In this document: piece after piece, positions 17,796 through 25,979 of the stretch | Position numbering within the stretch: the stretch's first letter is position 1 | Layout: every line of letters starts with the position of its first letter | Origin: Qipengyuania aestuarii | GTDB taxonomy: Bacteria; Pseudomonadota; Alphaproteobacteria; Sphingomonadales; Sphingomonadaceae | Length of the DNA stretch: 64,000 nucleotides | Direction: 5' to 3' | Assembly (NCBI RefSeq): GCF_019711535.1 | Contig: NZ_JAIGNP010000003.1 | Coordinates: forward strand, 558,001-622,000 | Position numbers and translations under genes: made by a program | Notes under the pieces: generated by a model | Seen by the model: only the letters and a program-made list of their open reading frames with translations | Told to the model about the DNA's origin: nothing | The model's database searches: none

Positions 17796-17870
17796 TGGTG
17801 CTGCTGGGGAGGATTGAACTCCCGGCCTCACCCTTACCAAGGGTGCGCTCTACCACTGAGCTACAGCAGC
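17796..17870 (-). tRNA. tRNA-Thr (anticodon GGT)
   Basis: Read on the minus strand: acceptor stem GCTGCTG paired with CAGCAGC plus discriminator A and an encoded CCA; D arm GCTCAGTGGTAGAGC; anticodon stem CACCC/GGGTG enclosing the loop TTGGTAA, which places GGT at positions 34-36 (decodes ACC and ACT); T arm with GTTCAATCC. Total 75 nt including CCA. Confidence 0.95.
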
Positions 17871-17985
17871 ACATGTCGCCGCGGGGAAATCCGTCGCGGG
17901 GTGGAGGCGGGCGCTATTGGCAGAAGCGAGCCATAAGTCAACCTTCGCTTGCGGCCAGATGCGATTTTCGCAAGAGGAGTGCGCC

Positions 17986-18129
17986 ATGAGCGCTGCAAAC
18001 GACAAGATGACACGCGAGGAACGCCTCGCCGCGAAACTTCGTGAGAACCTGCGTCGCAGGAAAACCCAGACGCGCGAATTGCGCGAATCGGAAGAAGGTG
18101 GGGTTTCCAACGATGATGCGGGCCGCTAA
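17986..18129 (+). CDS. Small charged conserved-type protein, 47 aa
   Basis: A short gene just downstream of the tRNA. The ATG at 17986 has a good ribosome site (AAGAGGAG, about 7 bases upstream). The product (MSAANDKMTREERLAAKLRE...) is very rich in Arg, Lys and Glu, most likely one amphipathic helix with a flexible acidic tail (ESEEGGVSNDDAGR). I cannot assign a function. It lies 33 bp ahead of gpmA on the same strand and could be cotranscribed with it. Its strong start signal and position argue for a real gene. Confidence 0.65.
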   Translation: MSAANDKMTREERLAAKLRENLRRRKTQTRELRESEEGGVSNDDAGR

Positions 18130-18162
18130 CGCACGGCCCTCCTAAAGAAATCCGGAGCCAAC

Positions 18163-18849
18163 ATGTCGAAGCTGATCCTCGTTCGCCACGGCCAGAGCGA
18201 GTGGAACCTCGCCAATCGTTTCACCGGCTGGTGGGATGTCGACCTCACGGAAAAGGGCGAGGCCGAGGCCCGCGCCGCCGGAGAGCTGATGAAAGCCAGG
18301 GGCGTCCTGCCCACCACCGCCTTCACCTCGCTCCAGAAACGCGCCATCAAGACGCTGAACCTGGCACTGGAGGAATGCGACCGGCTGTGGATCCCGGTGA
18401 CGCGCGACTGGCATCTCAACGAACGGCATTACGGCGGCCTTACCGGCCTCGACAAGCAGCAGACCCGCGAGAAGCACGGCGACGAGCAGGTCCATATCTG
18501 GCGCCGCAGCTTTGACGTGCCGCCGCCCGAGATGGAGCGCGGCAGCGAATTCGACCTGTCGGACGATCCGCGCTACGCCGGGATCGACGTGCCGATGACC
18601 GAGAGCCTGAAGCTCACGATTGAGCGCGTTCTGCCCTATTGGGAGGAGGCAATTCTTCCGCTGCTGGGTAAGGGCGAGACGGTCATTATCTCAGCCCATG
18701 GCAACAGCCTGCGTGCGTTGGTGAAGCATCTGTCGAACATCTCCGACGACGACATCACCGGCCTCGAAATCCCGACCGGACAGCCGATCATCTATGAATT
18801 CGACGGCACGCAGGTGGCCGGAGAGCGCTATTACCTGAAGGACGCGTAA
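18163..18849 (+). CDS. gpmA: 2,3-bisphosphoglycerate-dependent phosphoglycerate mutase
   Basis: Glycolytic/gluconeogenic enzyme interconverting 3- and 2-phosphoglycerate via a phosphohistidine. The 228-aa product begins [15 protein letters not shown] with the catalytic histidine H9 in the LVRHG motif; ERHYGGLTG carries the substrate-site Glu-Arg pair, and [15 protein letters not shown] the second histidine. Length is that of the dPGM family, not the cofactor-independent form. Ribosome site CCGGAG precedes the ATG. It heads the dense plus-strand run gpmA-purE-purK-folA-ribF. Confidence 0.95.
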   Translation: MSKLILVRHGQSEWNLANRFTGWWDVDLTEKGEAEARAAGELMKARGVLPTTAFTSLQKRAIKTLNLALEECDRLWIPVTRDWHLNERHYGGLTGLDKQQTREKHGDEQVHIWRRSFDVPPPEMERGSEFDLSDDPRYAGIDVPMTESLKLTIERVLPYWEEAILPLLGKGETVIISAHGNSLRALVKHLSNISDDDITGLEIPTGQPIIYEFDGTQVAGERYYLKDA

Positions 18850-18850
18850 G

Positions 18851-19342
18851 ATGGCTGCGGGGGAGGTAAAAGTCGCCATCGTCATGGGCAGCCAGTCCGA
18901 CTGGTCGACCATGAAATGCACCGCCGATGTGCTGGACGAACTGGGCGTGGCAACCGATGTCCGTATCGTGTCGGCGCATCGCACGCCCGACCGGATGTAT
19001 GATTTCGCCAAGGCTGCCGAGGCGGACGGATTTCACGTGATCATCGCCGGTGCCGGGGGCGCCGCGCATCTGCCGGGCATGATCGCGGCACTGACTCATG
19101 TGCCGGTGCTGGGCGTGCCGGTGAAATCGCGGGCGCTTTCGGGCCAGGACAGCCTGCTCTCAATCGTTCAGATGCCTGCCGGAGTGCCGGTGGGCACGCT
19201 GGCCATCGGCGAAGCCGGCGCGACCAATGCCGGCCTGATGGCTGCCGCGATCCTTGCCAATGGCGATGAGGAGCTCAAGCAGCGTCTAAAGGACTGGCGC
19301 CAGGCACGCAGCGAAGCCGTCACCGAAAGGCCCGCCGACTGA
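18851..19342 (+). CDS. purE: N5-carboxyaminoimidazole ribonucleotide mutase
   Basis: Class I PurE, moving the carboxyl group from N5-CAIR to CAIR in purine synthesis. The 163-aa product has the conserved [10 protein letters not shown] near the N-terminus, SAHRTPDRM in the substrate site and the [11 protein letters not shown] loop, with [19 protein letters not shown] later. One base separates it from gpmA, and its stop TGA shares a base with the purK ATG (TGATG). It acts directly after PurK, its downstream neighbour, so the pair is functionally coherent. Confidence 0.97.
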   Translation: MAAGEVKVAIVMGSQSDWSTMKCTADVLDELGVATDVRIVSAHRTPDRMYDFAKAAEADGFHVIIAGAGGAAHLPGMIAALTHVPVLGVPVKSRALSGQDSLLSIVQMPAGVPVGTLAIGEAGATNAGLMAAAILANGDEELKQRLKDWRQARSEAVTERPAD

Positions 19343-20409
19343 TGCTGAAGCGAGGGTCCACGATCGGAATTCTGGGCGGCGGCCAGCTCGGCCGGATGAT
19401 GGCAACCAGCGCCGCACAGCTGGGTTATCGCGTGATCGGCTATGCCCCCGATGGCGACAATGTCATGGGCGATGTGGCGGAGGATTTCGTCACCGCTGCC
19501 TGGGACGACGAGGCCGCCCTCGCCGCTTTTGCCGCCCGCTGCGATGTGGTGACTTGGGAATTCGAGAATGTGCCGGTCGCCACCGCGCGCGGCATCGCGG
19601 GTCCGGCGATCTTCCCCGACCCGAAAGCGCTGGAAACGGCGCAGGACCGGCTGGACGAGAAGCGCTTTATCGAGGAACTCGGCGGCAGGCCTGCAGCCTA
19701 TGCCAAGGTCGATTCAAGCTATGACCTGATCGCCGCTGCGGACAGGCTGGGTGCGCCCGGCATCCTCAAGACCCGCCGCGACGGGTACGACGGCAAGGGC
19801 CAATGGCGCATTGCCAACGGGCGCGAGGCAGAGGCGCTCAACGTGCCGGAAACGCCCTGTATCTACGAAGCTTTCGTCGAGTTCGAGGCCGAGTTCTCGG
19901 TCATCCTCGTGCGCAGCCAGGACGGCGAGACCCGCTTCTGGGATTCGACCCGCAACGAACACCGCGGCGGTATCCTGGCCGCGTCGCATTTTCCCGCCGG
20001 CGAGCCGATCGCGGCGCAGATCGCCGAAGCGCGCGAGCTTGCTCGCAAGGTTGCCGATGCCCTGAACTATGTCGGCGTGCTGACGCTGGAATTCTTCGCC
20101 ACCCACGAAGGCCCCATCTTCAACGAGATGGCGCCCCGGGTGCACAATTCGGGCCATTGGACGATCGAGGGCGCGGCCACCAGCCAGTTCGAGAACCATA
20201 TCCGCGCCGTCGCGGGCCTGCCCCTCGGGGATACTCGGACCACCGCCGCGCAGGTCGAAATGCGCAATATCCTCGGCAACGATATCGAGAACGCCCATGC
20301 CGCGCTGGGCGATGCGCGGCTGCATCTGCATGATTACGGCAAGGCGGAGGCCAGCGAAGGCCGCAAGATGGGCCATGCGACGCTGATTACCCACGACGCC
20401 GGCCTATGA
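19342..20409 (+). CDS. purK: N5-carboxyaminoimidazole ribonucleotide synthase
   Basis: ATP-grasp enzyme making N5-CAIR from AIR, bicarbonate and ATP, the substrate of PurE. The 355-aa product begins with the glycine-rich IGILGGGQLGRMMA, contains the ATP-grasp stretches LKTRRDGYDGKGQW and YEAFVEFEAEFSVILVR, and the metal-binding FNEMAPRVHNSGHW. Overlaps purE by one base and folA by four (ATGA), so the three genes are translationally coupled. Confidence 0.96.
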   Translation: MLKRGSTIGILGGGQLGRMMATSAAQLGYRVIGYAPDGDNVMGDVAEDFVTAAWDDEAALAAFAARCDVVTWEFENVPVATARGIAGPAIFPDPKALETAQDRLDEKRFIEELGGRPAAYAKVDSSYDLIAAADRLGAPGILKTRRDGYDGKGQWRIANGREAEALNVPETPCIYEAFVEFEAEFSVILVRSQDGETRFWDSTRNEHRGGILAASHFPAGEPIAAQIAEARELARKVADALNYVGVLTLEFFATHEGPIFNEMAPRVHNSGHWTIEGAATSQFENHIRAVAGLPLGDTRTTAAQVEMRNILGNDIENAHAALGDARLHLHDYGKAEASEGRKMGHATLITHDAGL

Positions 20410-20912
20410 GCCTGTTCCTGATCTATGCCCGCGCCGCCAATGGCGCGATCGGCAAGGAGGGCCGCCTGCCCTGGCACCTTCCCGCCGATCTCAAGCGATT
20501 CAAGGCACTTACCATGGGCGCGGACCGGCAGGGACGGCCGATGATCATGGGGCGCAAGACGTTCGAGAGCCTGCCCGGCCTGCTGCCCGGCCGCCGCCAT
20601 ATCGTGCTGACCCGGCGCGAGCGGTGGGATTCGACGGGCGCCGACGTGGTCCGTTCGGTCGAGGAAGCGCTGGCGAAAGCGGGCGATGGCGACGTGGCCG
20701 TGATCGGCGGCGCGGCCATTTTCGATGTCTTCATGCCGCTCGCCAGCAAGGTCGAACTCACTGAAATCCATCGCGATTTCGACGGCGACGTGTTCATGCC
20801 CCCGCTCGGCCCCGAATGGGAAATTTGCGGGCGGGAGGACTTCGCGGCGGAGGGTGAGAGGCCCTCTTATTCCTTCCTGACCTATACCAGGGTGGGAGAG
20901 AGTGCGGCGTGA
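20406..20912 (+). CDS. folA: Dihydrofolate reductase
   Basis: NADPH-dependent reduction of dihydrofolate to tetrahydrofolate, supplying one-carbon units also needed for purine synthesis upstream. The 168-aa product shows ANGAIGKEGRLPWHLPADL (substrate loop with the catalytic acidic residue in PADLKRF), MGRKTFESLPGLLPGR (cofactor binding) and VIGGAAIFDVFMPLASK. Start ATG overlaps purK by 4 bp; its stop overlaps the ribF GTG start. The coupling is typical of a compact cofactor/nucleotide operon. Confidence 0.96.
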   Translation: MSLFLIYARAANGAIGKEGRLPWHLPADLKRFKALTMGADRQGRPMIMGRKTFESLPGLLPGRRHIVLTRRERWDSTGADVVRSVEEALAKAGDGDVAVIGGAAIFDVFMPLASKVELTEIHRDFDGDVFMPPLGPEWEICGREDFAAEGERPSYSFLTYTRVGESAA

Positions 20913-21823
20913 GGTTTCTCGATCACCGCGAGCCCCTGCCGCAATCGCTGCGCGGGGCGATCATCGCGCTGGGCAATTTCGACGGCTTCCACCTCGGGCA
21001 CCAGGCGGTGGCGCAGGAAGCCATTGATTGGGCACGGGAAACCGGGCGGCCGAGCATCATCGCCACCTTCGATCCGCACCCCGTGCGCCACTTCAAACCC
21101 GAGGTCCCGCCCTTCCGCCTGACCACGCTGGAGCAGCGCCAGGAGCTTTATCTGGCGGCCGGCGCCACGGCGATGCTGGTCTTCCATTTCGACCAGAAAC
21201 TGTCCGAAACTACGGCCGAACACTTTCTTGATCGGATCTTGATCGACCGAATGGGCGCCAGCGGCGTCGTAACCGGCGACGATTTCCGGTTCGGAAAGGG
21301 CGCGGCAGGCGATGTGGCCAGATTGCGCGAATCGCCGCTGGAGGTCCGCACGGTCGACCCGGTGATGGATGGCGGCAGGCCCGTCTCCTCCAGCCGGGTG
21401 CGCGAGGCGCTGCGCGAAGGCGAGCCGCAGGAGGCGGCCCGGCTGCTCACCCGCCCCTTCGCCATCCGCGGCGTGGTCGAGCATGGCGACAAGCGCGGCC
21501 GCACGATCGGCTATCCCACGGCCAATCTGTCGATCGAGAGCTATCTGCGGCCCAAGTACGGGATCTATGCCGTGACGGGGCGCCTCCTGGCGACCGGGCA
21601 GGTGCTGAAGGGCGCGGCCAATATCGGGGTGCGCCCGCAGTTCGAACCGCCCAAGGAATTGCTCGAGCCCTATTTCTTCGATTTCTCCGGCGATCTGTAC
21701 GGACAGGAGATCGAGGTGGCCTTCCACCACTTCCTGCGCGGCGAGGCGAAGTTCGACAGCCTCGACGCGCTGACCGCGCAAATGGAGAAGGATTGCGACG
21801 AGGCGCGGCGGTTGCTGGGCTGA
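20909..21823 (+). CDS. ribF: Bifunctional riboflavin kinase / FAD synthetase
   Basis: Makes FMN from riboflavin and FAD from FMN. The N-terminal adenylyltransferase half has IALGNFDGFHLGHQAV and ATFDPHPVRHF; the C-terminal kinase half has RGVVEHGDKRGRTIGYPTANL and GAANIGVRPQF. 304 aa, normal length. The start is GTG at 20909, overlapping the folA stop (GTGA); homologues start at this point and there is no better codon. Followed by a palindromic repeat (21853-21998) before ileS. Confidence 0.95.
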   Translation: MRFLDHREPLPQSLRGAIIALGNFDGFHLGHQAVAQEAIDWARETGRPSIIATFDPHPVRHFKPEVPPFRLTTLEQRQELYLAAGATAMLVFHFDQKLSETTAEHFLDRILIDRMGASGVVTGDDFRFGKGAAGDVARLRESPLEVRTVDPVMDGGRPVSSSRVREALREGEPQEAARLLTRPFAIRGVVEHGDKRGRTIGYPTANLSIESYLRPKYGIYAVTGRLLATGQVLKGAANIGVRPQFEPPKELLEPYFFDFSGDLYGQEIEVAFHHFLRGEAKFDSLDALTAQMEKDCDEARRLLG

Positions 21824-21852
21824 CGGTTTGCCGGGCTTTACATTTCTCCGTA

Positions 21853-21998
21853 CGTCATTGCGAGCGGAGCGAAGCAATCCATCGTGAGACGTTGCGACCG
21901 GTGGTGAGGGATGGATTGCCGCTTCGCCTGCGGCTCCTCGCAATGACTCGGGTTTTGGGGCTTGTCGCCCACCCCTCCCCCGCATCCTCGCAATGACG
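21853..21998. repeat. Intergenic palindromic (REP-like) repeat between ribF and ileS
   Basis: The left arm begins CGTCATTGCGAGCGGAGCGA and runs to AAGCAATCCAT (21853-21882); the right arm ATGGATTGCCGCTTCG... ends CTCCTCGCAATGAC (21911-21947), an imperfect inverted copy. A third half-copy, CCTCGCAATGACG, lies at 21986-21998. The CGTCATTGCGAG...CAATCC core resembles dispersed palindromic repeats common in bacterial genomes; genome-wide copy number cannot be seen here. It is unrelated in sequence to the element inside ileS. Confidence 0.8.
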
Positions 21999-22040
21999 AG
22001 TATTTGCACGGGGCGCGCAAGCGGCTAAGGCGCGCAGCCT

Positions 22041-25022
22041 ATGGCCGATAGCAACGACACCAGCCGCGATTACCGGGACACGGTCTTCCTTCCCAAGACC
22101 GATTTCCCCATGAAAGCCGGGCTTCCGCAGAAGGAACCGAAGATCCTTGCGCGCTGGCAGGAAGAAAAGCTGTACGAACAGCTGCGCGAGGAGCGCGGCG
22201 GCCGCGAGAAATTCATCCTCCACGACGGCCCGCCCTATGCCAATGGCGACATGCATATCGGCCACGCGCTGAACCGTATCCTGAAGGACATGGTGGTGCG
22301 TTCGCAGACGCTGCTGGGCAAGGACGCGCCCTTCGTGCCGGGCTGGGACTGCCACGGCCTGCCGATCGAATGGAAGGTCGAGGAAAAGTACCGCAAGAAG
22401 AAGAAGGACAAGAAGTCCGTCCCAGCGGCCGAATTCCGCCAGGAATGCCGCGACTATGCCGCGCATTGGGTCGATGTGCAGCGCGAACAGCTCAAGCGCC
22501 TCGGCCTGATGGCGGATTTCGACAATCCGTACCTCACCATGCAGTTCGAGAGCGAGGCCACTATCGTTGCCGAGCTGATGAAGTTCGCCGAGGCCGGCAA
22601 TCTCTACCGCGGATCGAAGCCGGTGATGTGGTCGCCGGTCGAAGAAACCGCGCTGGCCGAGGCCGAGGTCGAATACGAGGACATCACCTCGACTCAGATC
22701 GACGTGGCATTCGAGATCACGGAAAGCCCGATTCCGGACCTGGTCGGCACGAATGCGGTGATCTGGACGACCACGCCGTGGACGATCCCGGTGAACCAGG
22801 CTTTGGCCTATGGGCCGGAAATTGAGTATGTGAAAGTTGTCGCCTTATGGGGAACACGTGGCGAATATCCGCCCTATGGCAGCTACTTCCTCATCGCCAA
22901 GCAACTGCTCTCACAATTTGTCGACCGACTTGAGAAAAGTGGAAAAGACATCGAAGGCGATGATCTTGAGAAGCTGAAGGTCAGTGTCATTGCCGAATAC
23001 AAAGGCTCCGAGCTCGCCGGAACCGTAGCGCGCCACCCGATGCACCGTCTCGGCGGGTTCTACGCCAAGCCGCGTCCTCTCCTCGCAGGCGATTTCGTCA
23101 CCACCGACAGCGGTACGGGCCTCGTCCACATGTCGCCCGATCACGGCGAGGACGACTTCCTGCTGTGCCGCGCCAACGGCATCGAACCGCAATTCGCCGT
23201 CATGGGCGACGGGCGCTATCGCGACGACTGGCCGTGGCTGGGCGCCAATGACCTTAACAAGGACGGCGACGAACGCCGCCGCGCGGTAATCAACAAGCAG
23301 TTTAACGCCCCCGACGGCCCGATCTGTACAGATCTGCGCGAAGCGGGCGCGCTGCTTTCCGCCAGCGACGATTACCAGCATTCCTATCCGCATAGCTGGC
23401 GTTCGAAAGCCAAGGTCATCTATCGCTGCACGCCGCAATGGTTCGTGCCGATGGACAGGGATCTTGGGGGAACCTCCCAGCCCGTTCGCCCTGAGCCTGT
23501 CGAAGGGCCGCACTTCACTTCTGACGCAGCGCCACAAGAAAAGGACGGGGCTTCGACAAGCTCAGCCCGAACGGCTGGTGGGGACACGCTCAGGCAGATC
23601 GCCATGCGCGAAATCGAGCGGGTCAAATTCTATCCCGAAAAGGGCCGCCGCCGCATCGGGTCGATGGTCGAGGGCCGCCCCGACTGGGTGCTGTCGCGCC
23701 AGCGCGCCTGGGGCGTGCCGATCACATTGTTCGTGCGCAAGGACGGCAGCTATCTACAGGATGCCGCCGTCAATGCCCGCGTGATCGAGGCAGTGAAGCA
23801 GCAGGGCGTCGATGCCTGGGTGGAAAGCCGCAAGGAAGAGTTCCTGGGCGCGGATCACGATCCTGCCGAATTCGAGATGGTCAGCGACATTCTCGACGTG
23901 TGGTTCGATTCGGGCTGCACCCATGCCTTTACGCTGGAAAGCGGCCGCTGGCCCGAAATGCGCTGGCCCGCCGACCTTTATCTGGAAGGCAGCGACCAGC
24001 ATCGCGGCTGGTTCCAGTCCTCGCTCCTCGAAAGTTCCGCCACGCGCGGCCGCGCGCCCTATGACGCGGTGCTGACCCACGGTTTCACCATGGCGAGCGA
24101 CGGCAAGAAGATGTCGAAGAGCCTCGGCAACACCATCGACCCACTCAAGGTCATGGAACAGTATGGCGCCGACATCATCCGCCTGTGGGCGCTGAGCGTC
24201 GATTTCACCGAAGATCACCGCATCGGCGATGAAATCCTGAAAGGCGTGGGCGACCAGTACCGGCGCCTGCGCAACACGTTCCGCTATCTCCTCGGCGCGC
24301 TCGACGGGTTTGTCGGCGACATGGGCGATATGGGCGAAGTTCCCGAGCTGGAAGTCTATGTCCTCGCGCTGCTCGCCGATCTCGACGGTAAGCTGAAGGC
24401 CGCGCTCGAAGCGTATGACTTCAACACCTACACGCGCCTGCTGGTCGATTTCTGCAACGAGGACCTGTCGGCCTTCTATTTCGATATCCGCAAGGACACG
24501 CTCTATTGCGATGGCCCGGATTCGACCCGCCGCAACGCCTATCGCACCGTGCTGGACCTGCTGTTCCATTCGCTGGTGCGCTATGCCGCGCCGGTGCTGG
24601 TGTTCACTGCCGAAGAGGTGTGGACCACGCGCTATCCCGAAGGTGGCAGCGTCCATCTGCTCGAATGGCCCGCGGTCCCCGGCGTTTCGGCCGATGGCGC
24701 GCGCTGGGACAAGCTGCGCGATCTGCGCGAGCGCGTGACCGAGGCGATCGAGCCGCTGCGCCGCGACAAGACCATCCGTTCGAGCCTGGAAGCGGATGTG
24801 ACGGTGCCGGCCGATGCCGTGCCCGAAGGCTTTACCGACGACGATCTTGCCGAGCTGTTCATCACCGCGTCAGTGACGCGCGGGCAGGTGGGCGAGGTGT
24901 CCGTTACCCGTACAGACGAAAACAAATGCGGCCGTTGCTGGCGCCTGCTGCCCTCGGTTTCCGAGGACGGGGCGCTGTGCGATCGCTGCGAGGATGTCGT
25001 CGCCCAGATGGATGCTGCCTGA
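22041..25022 (+). CDS. ileS: Isoleucyl-tRNA synthetase with an in-frame repeat insertion
   Basis: Class I synthetase charging tRNA-Ile. The 993-aa product has HIGH at residues 72-75 (MHIGHALN), the connective editing domain CP1 in the middle (IWTTTPWTIPVNQAL), KMSKS near 690 (GKKMSKSLGNT) and a C-terminal zinc ribbon (CGRCWRLL...CDRCEDVV). Two oddities: codons covering about 23482-23574 are a palindromic repeat translated in frame (TSQPVRPEPVEG...STSSARTAGG), inserted between PQWFVPMDRDL and LRQIAMREIERV; and about 22815-23020 in the CP1 domain is clearly lower in GC than its surroundings, suggesting a recombined or diverged patch. All catalytic motifs are intact, so the enzyme is presumably functional. 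Starts MADSNDTSRDYRD at 22041. Confidence 0.97.
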   Translation: MADSNDTSRDYRDTVFLPKTDFPMKAGLPQKEPKILARWQEEKLYEQLREERGGREKFILHDGPPYANGDMHIGHALNRILKDMVVRSQTLLGKDAPFVPGWDCHGLPIEWKVEEKYRKKKKDKKSVPAAEFRQECRDYAAHWVDVQREQLKRLGLMADFDNPYLTMQFESEATIVAELMKFAEAGNLYRGSKPVMWSPVEETALAEAEVEYEDITSTQIDVAFEITESPIPDLVGTNAVIWTTTPWTIPVNQALAYGPEIEYVKVVALWGTRGEYPPYGSYFLIAKQLLSQFVDRLEKSGKDIEGDDLEKLKVSVIAEYKGSELAGTVARHPMHRLGGFYAKPRPLLAGDFVTTDSGTGLVHMSPDHGEDDFLLCRANGIEPQFAVMGDGRYRDDWPWLGANDLNKDGDERRRAVINKQFNAPDGPICTDLREAGALLSASDDYQHSYPHSWRSKAKVIYRCTPQWFVPMDRDLGGTSQPVRPEPVEGPHFTSDAAPQEKDGASTSSARTAGGDTLRQIAMREIERVKFYPEKGRRRIGSMVEGRPDWVLSRQRAWGVPITLFVRKDGSYLQDAAVNARVIEAVKQQGVDAWVESRKEEFLGADHDPAEFEMVSDILDVWFDSGCTHAFTLESGRWPEMRWPADLYLEGSDQHRGWFQSSLLESSATRGRAPYDAVLTHGFTMASDGKKMSKSLGNTIDPLKVMEQYGADIIRLWALSVDFTEDHRIGDEILKGVGDQYRRLRNTFRYLLGALDGFVGDMGDMGEVPELEVYVLALLADLDGKLKAALEAYDFNTYTRLLVDFCNEDLSAFYFDIRKDTLYCDGPDSTRRNAYRTVLDLLFHSLVRYAAPVLVFTAEEVWTTRYPEGGSVHLLEWPAVPGVSADGARWDKLRDLRERVTEAIEPLRRDKTIRSSLEADVTVPADAVPEGFTDDDLAELFITASVTRGQVGEVSVTRTDENKCGRCWRLLPSVSEDGALCDRCEDVVAQMDAA
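23482..23574. repeat. Palindromic repeat element inside ileS, translated in frame
   Basis: Left arm starts CCGTTCGCCCTGAGCCTGTC (23482-23509), right arm starts GGGGCTTCGACAAGCTCAGC and ends CCGAACGG (23547-23574). The right arm reverse-complemented matches the left at most positions. The loop carries a second, weaker complementarity (ACTTCACTTCT with AAGAAAAGGACG). A relative lies at 31709-31816. The element adds about 30 codons without a stop. Confidence 0.85.
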
Positions 25023-25023
25023 C

Positions 25024-25569
25024 ATGAACCCGCTGCTGCGCCTGCGCCTTTTCGGCGTGCTGTTCGCCTTTGCGATCTATGCCCTCGACCAGTGGGTCAA
25101 ATGGCTGATGGTCGTGCCCTTGCAGCTGCGCCAGAAGGGCGTGATCGACCTGCTGCCCTTCTTCGATTTGCGCTGGACGCAGAATTTCGGCGTGTCGATG
25201 GGCCTGTTCGAGGCCGACAGCATGGAATCGCGCTATATACTGGTGGGCGTGACCGCGCTGATCGCGCTGGTGGTCACCATCTGGATGTTCCGCGAAAAGG
25301 CCTGGGGCGATATCCTGGGCCTGTCGATGATCCTCGGCGGGGCGCTGGGCAATATCAAGGACCGCTACGAACTCGGCTATGTCATCGACTATGCCGATTT
25401 CCACATCGGGGAATTCCGCCCCTTCCTGATCTTCAACATCGCCGATGCCGCGATCACCATCGGCGTCCTGATAATTCTTGCCCGCGCCTTCTTCATGCGC
25501 GACAAGGATACCGAAGAGGTCGACGACCTCATGCACGGCAAACCGGCAGACGCCGCGGAGAGCAATTGA
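25024..25569 (+). CDS. lspA: Lipoprotein signal peptidase (signal peptidase II)
   Basis: Inner-membrane aspartic protease that cleaves signal peptides of diacylglyceryl-modified prolipoproteins. The 181-aa product has four hydrophobic helices; the active-site Asp pair is in YVIDYADF (D122) and FNIADAAI (D141), with the conserved GALGNIKDRYELG before it. Chosen ATG at 25024 is one base after the ileS stop; a slightly longer frame from inside ileS is rejected. The ileS-lspA order is widespread in proteobacteria. Its stop overlaps the start of the next gene, itself a lipoprotein substrate. Confidence 0.96.
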   Translation: MNPLLRLRLFGVLFAFAIYALDQWVKWLMVVPLQLRQKGVIDLLPFFDLRWTQNFGVSMGLFEADSMESRYILVGVTALIALVVTIWMFREKAWGDILGLSMILGGALGNIKDRYELGYVIDYADFHIGEFRPFLIFNIADAAITIGVLIILARAFFMRDKDTEEVDDLMHGKPADAAESN

Positions 25570-25979
25570 TGAATACCCTTACCCGTATCGCCCTTCTCGG
25601 CGCGACCTCGAGCCTGCTGGCGGCCTGCGGCGGCGGCGGTTTCCTGAACCGCGAACGCCCCGATGAATTCGCCGTGCAGCGCCAGGCGCCGCTGGTGGTA
25701 CCGCCCGATTTCAACCTCACGCCCCCGGCCGCCGGCGCCCCGCGCCCGGCCGAAGGCACCGCTGCCGAACAGACGCTCGAAGCGCTCTTCGGCGGACCGG
25801 CAGACCGTAGCGCGGTGGAAACCAGCGCGCTCGACCGGGCCGGTGCGGCCGAACCGGGCATCCGCTCCTCTGTGGGTTCGGAAGACACCAACACCGTCGC
25901 CAAGGGCACCGTCACCCGCGACATCATCGCCGCCCCCGAAGGCGACGGCGGTACGGCGCAGGCCGTAATTCCGGGCTGA
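25569..25979 (+). CDS. DUF3035-type lipoprotein
   Basis: A 136-aa predicted outer-membrane or periplasmic lipoprotein. The signal peptide MNTLTRIALLGATSSLLAAC ends in a lipobox LLAAC with the lipid-bearing cysteine at residue 20. The mature part is Pro/Ala/Glu-rich, with PDEFAVQRQAPLVVPPDFNL, the hallmark of DUF3035 proteins that commonly follow lspA in alphaproteobacteria. No catalytic motif; function unknown. ATG overlaps the lspA stop by one base, so it is cotranslated with the peptidase that matures it. Confidence 0.85.
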   Translation: MNTLTRIALLGATSSLLAACGGGGFLNRERPDEFAVQRQAPLVVPPDFNLTPPAAGAPRPAEGTAAEQTLEALFGGPADRSAVETSALDRAGAAEPGIRSSVGSEDTNTVAKGTVTRDIIAAPEGDGGTAQAVIPG

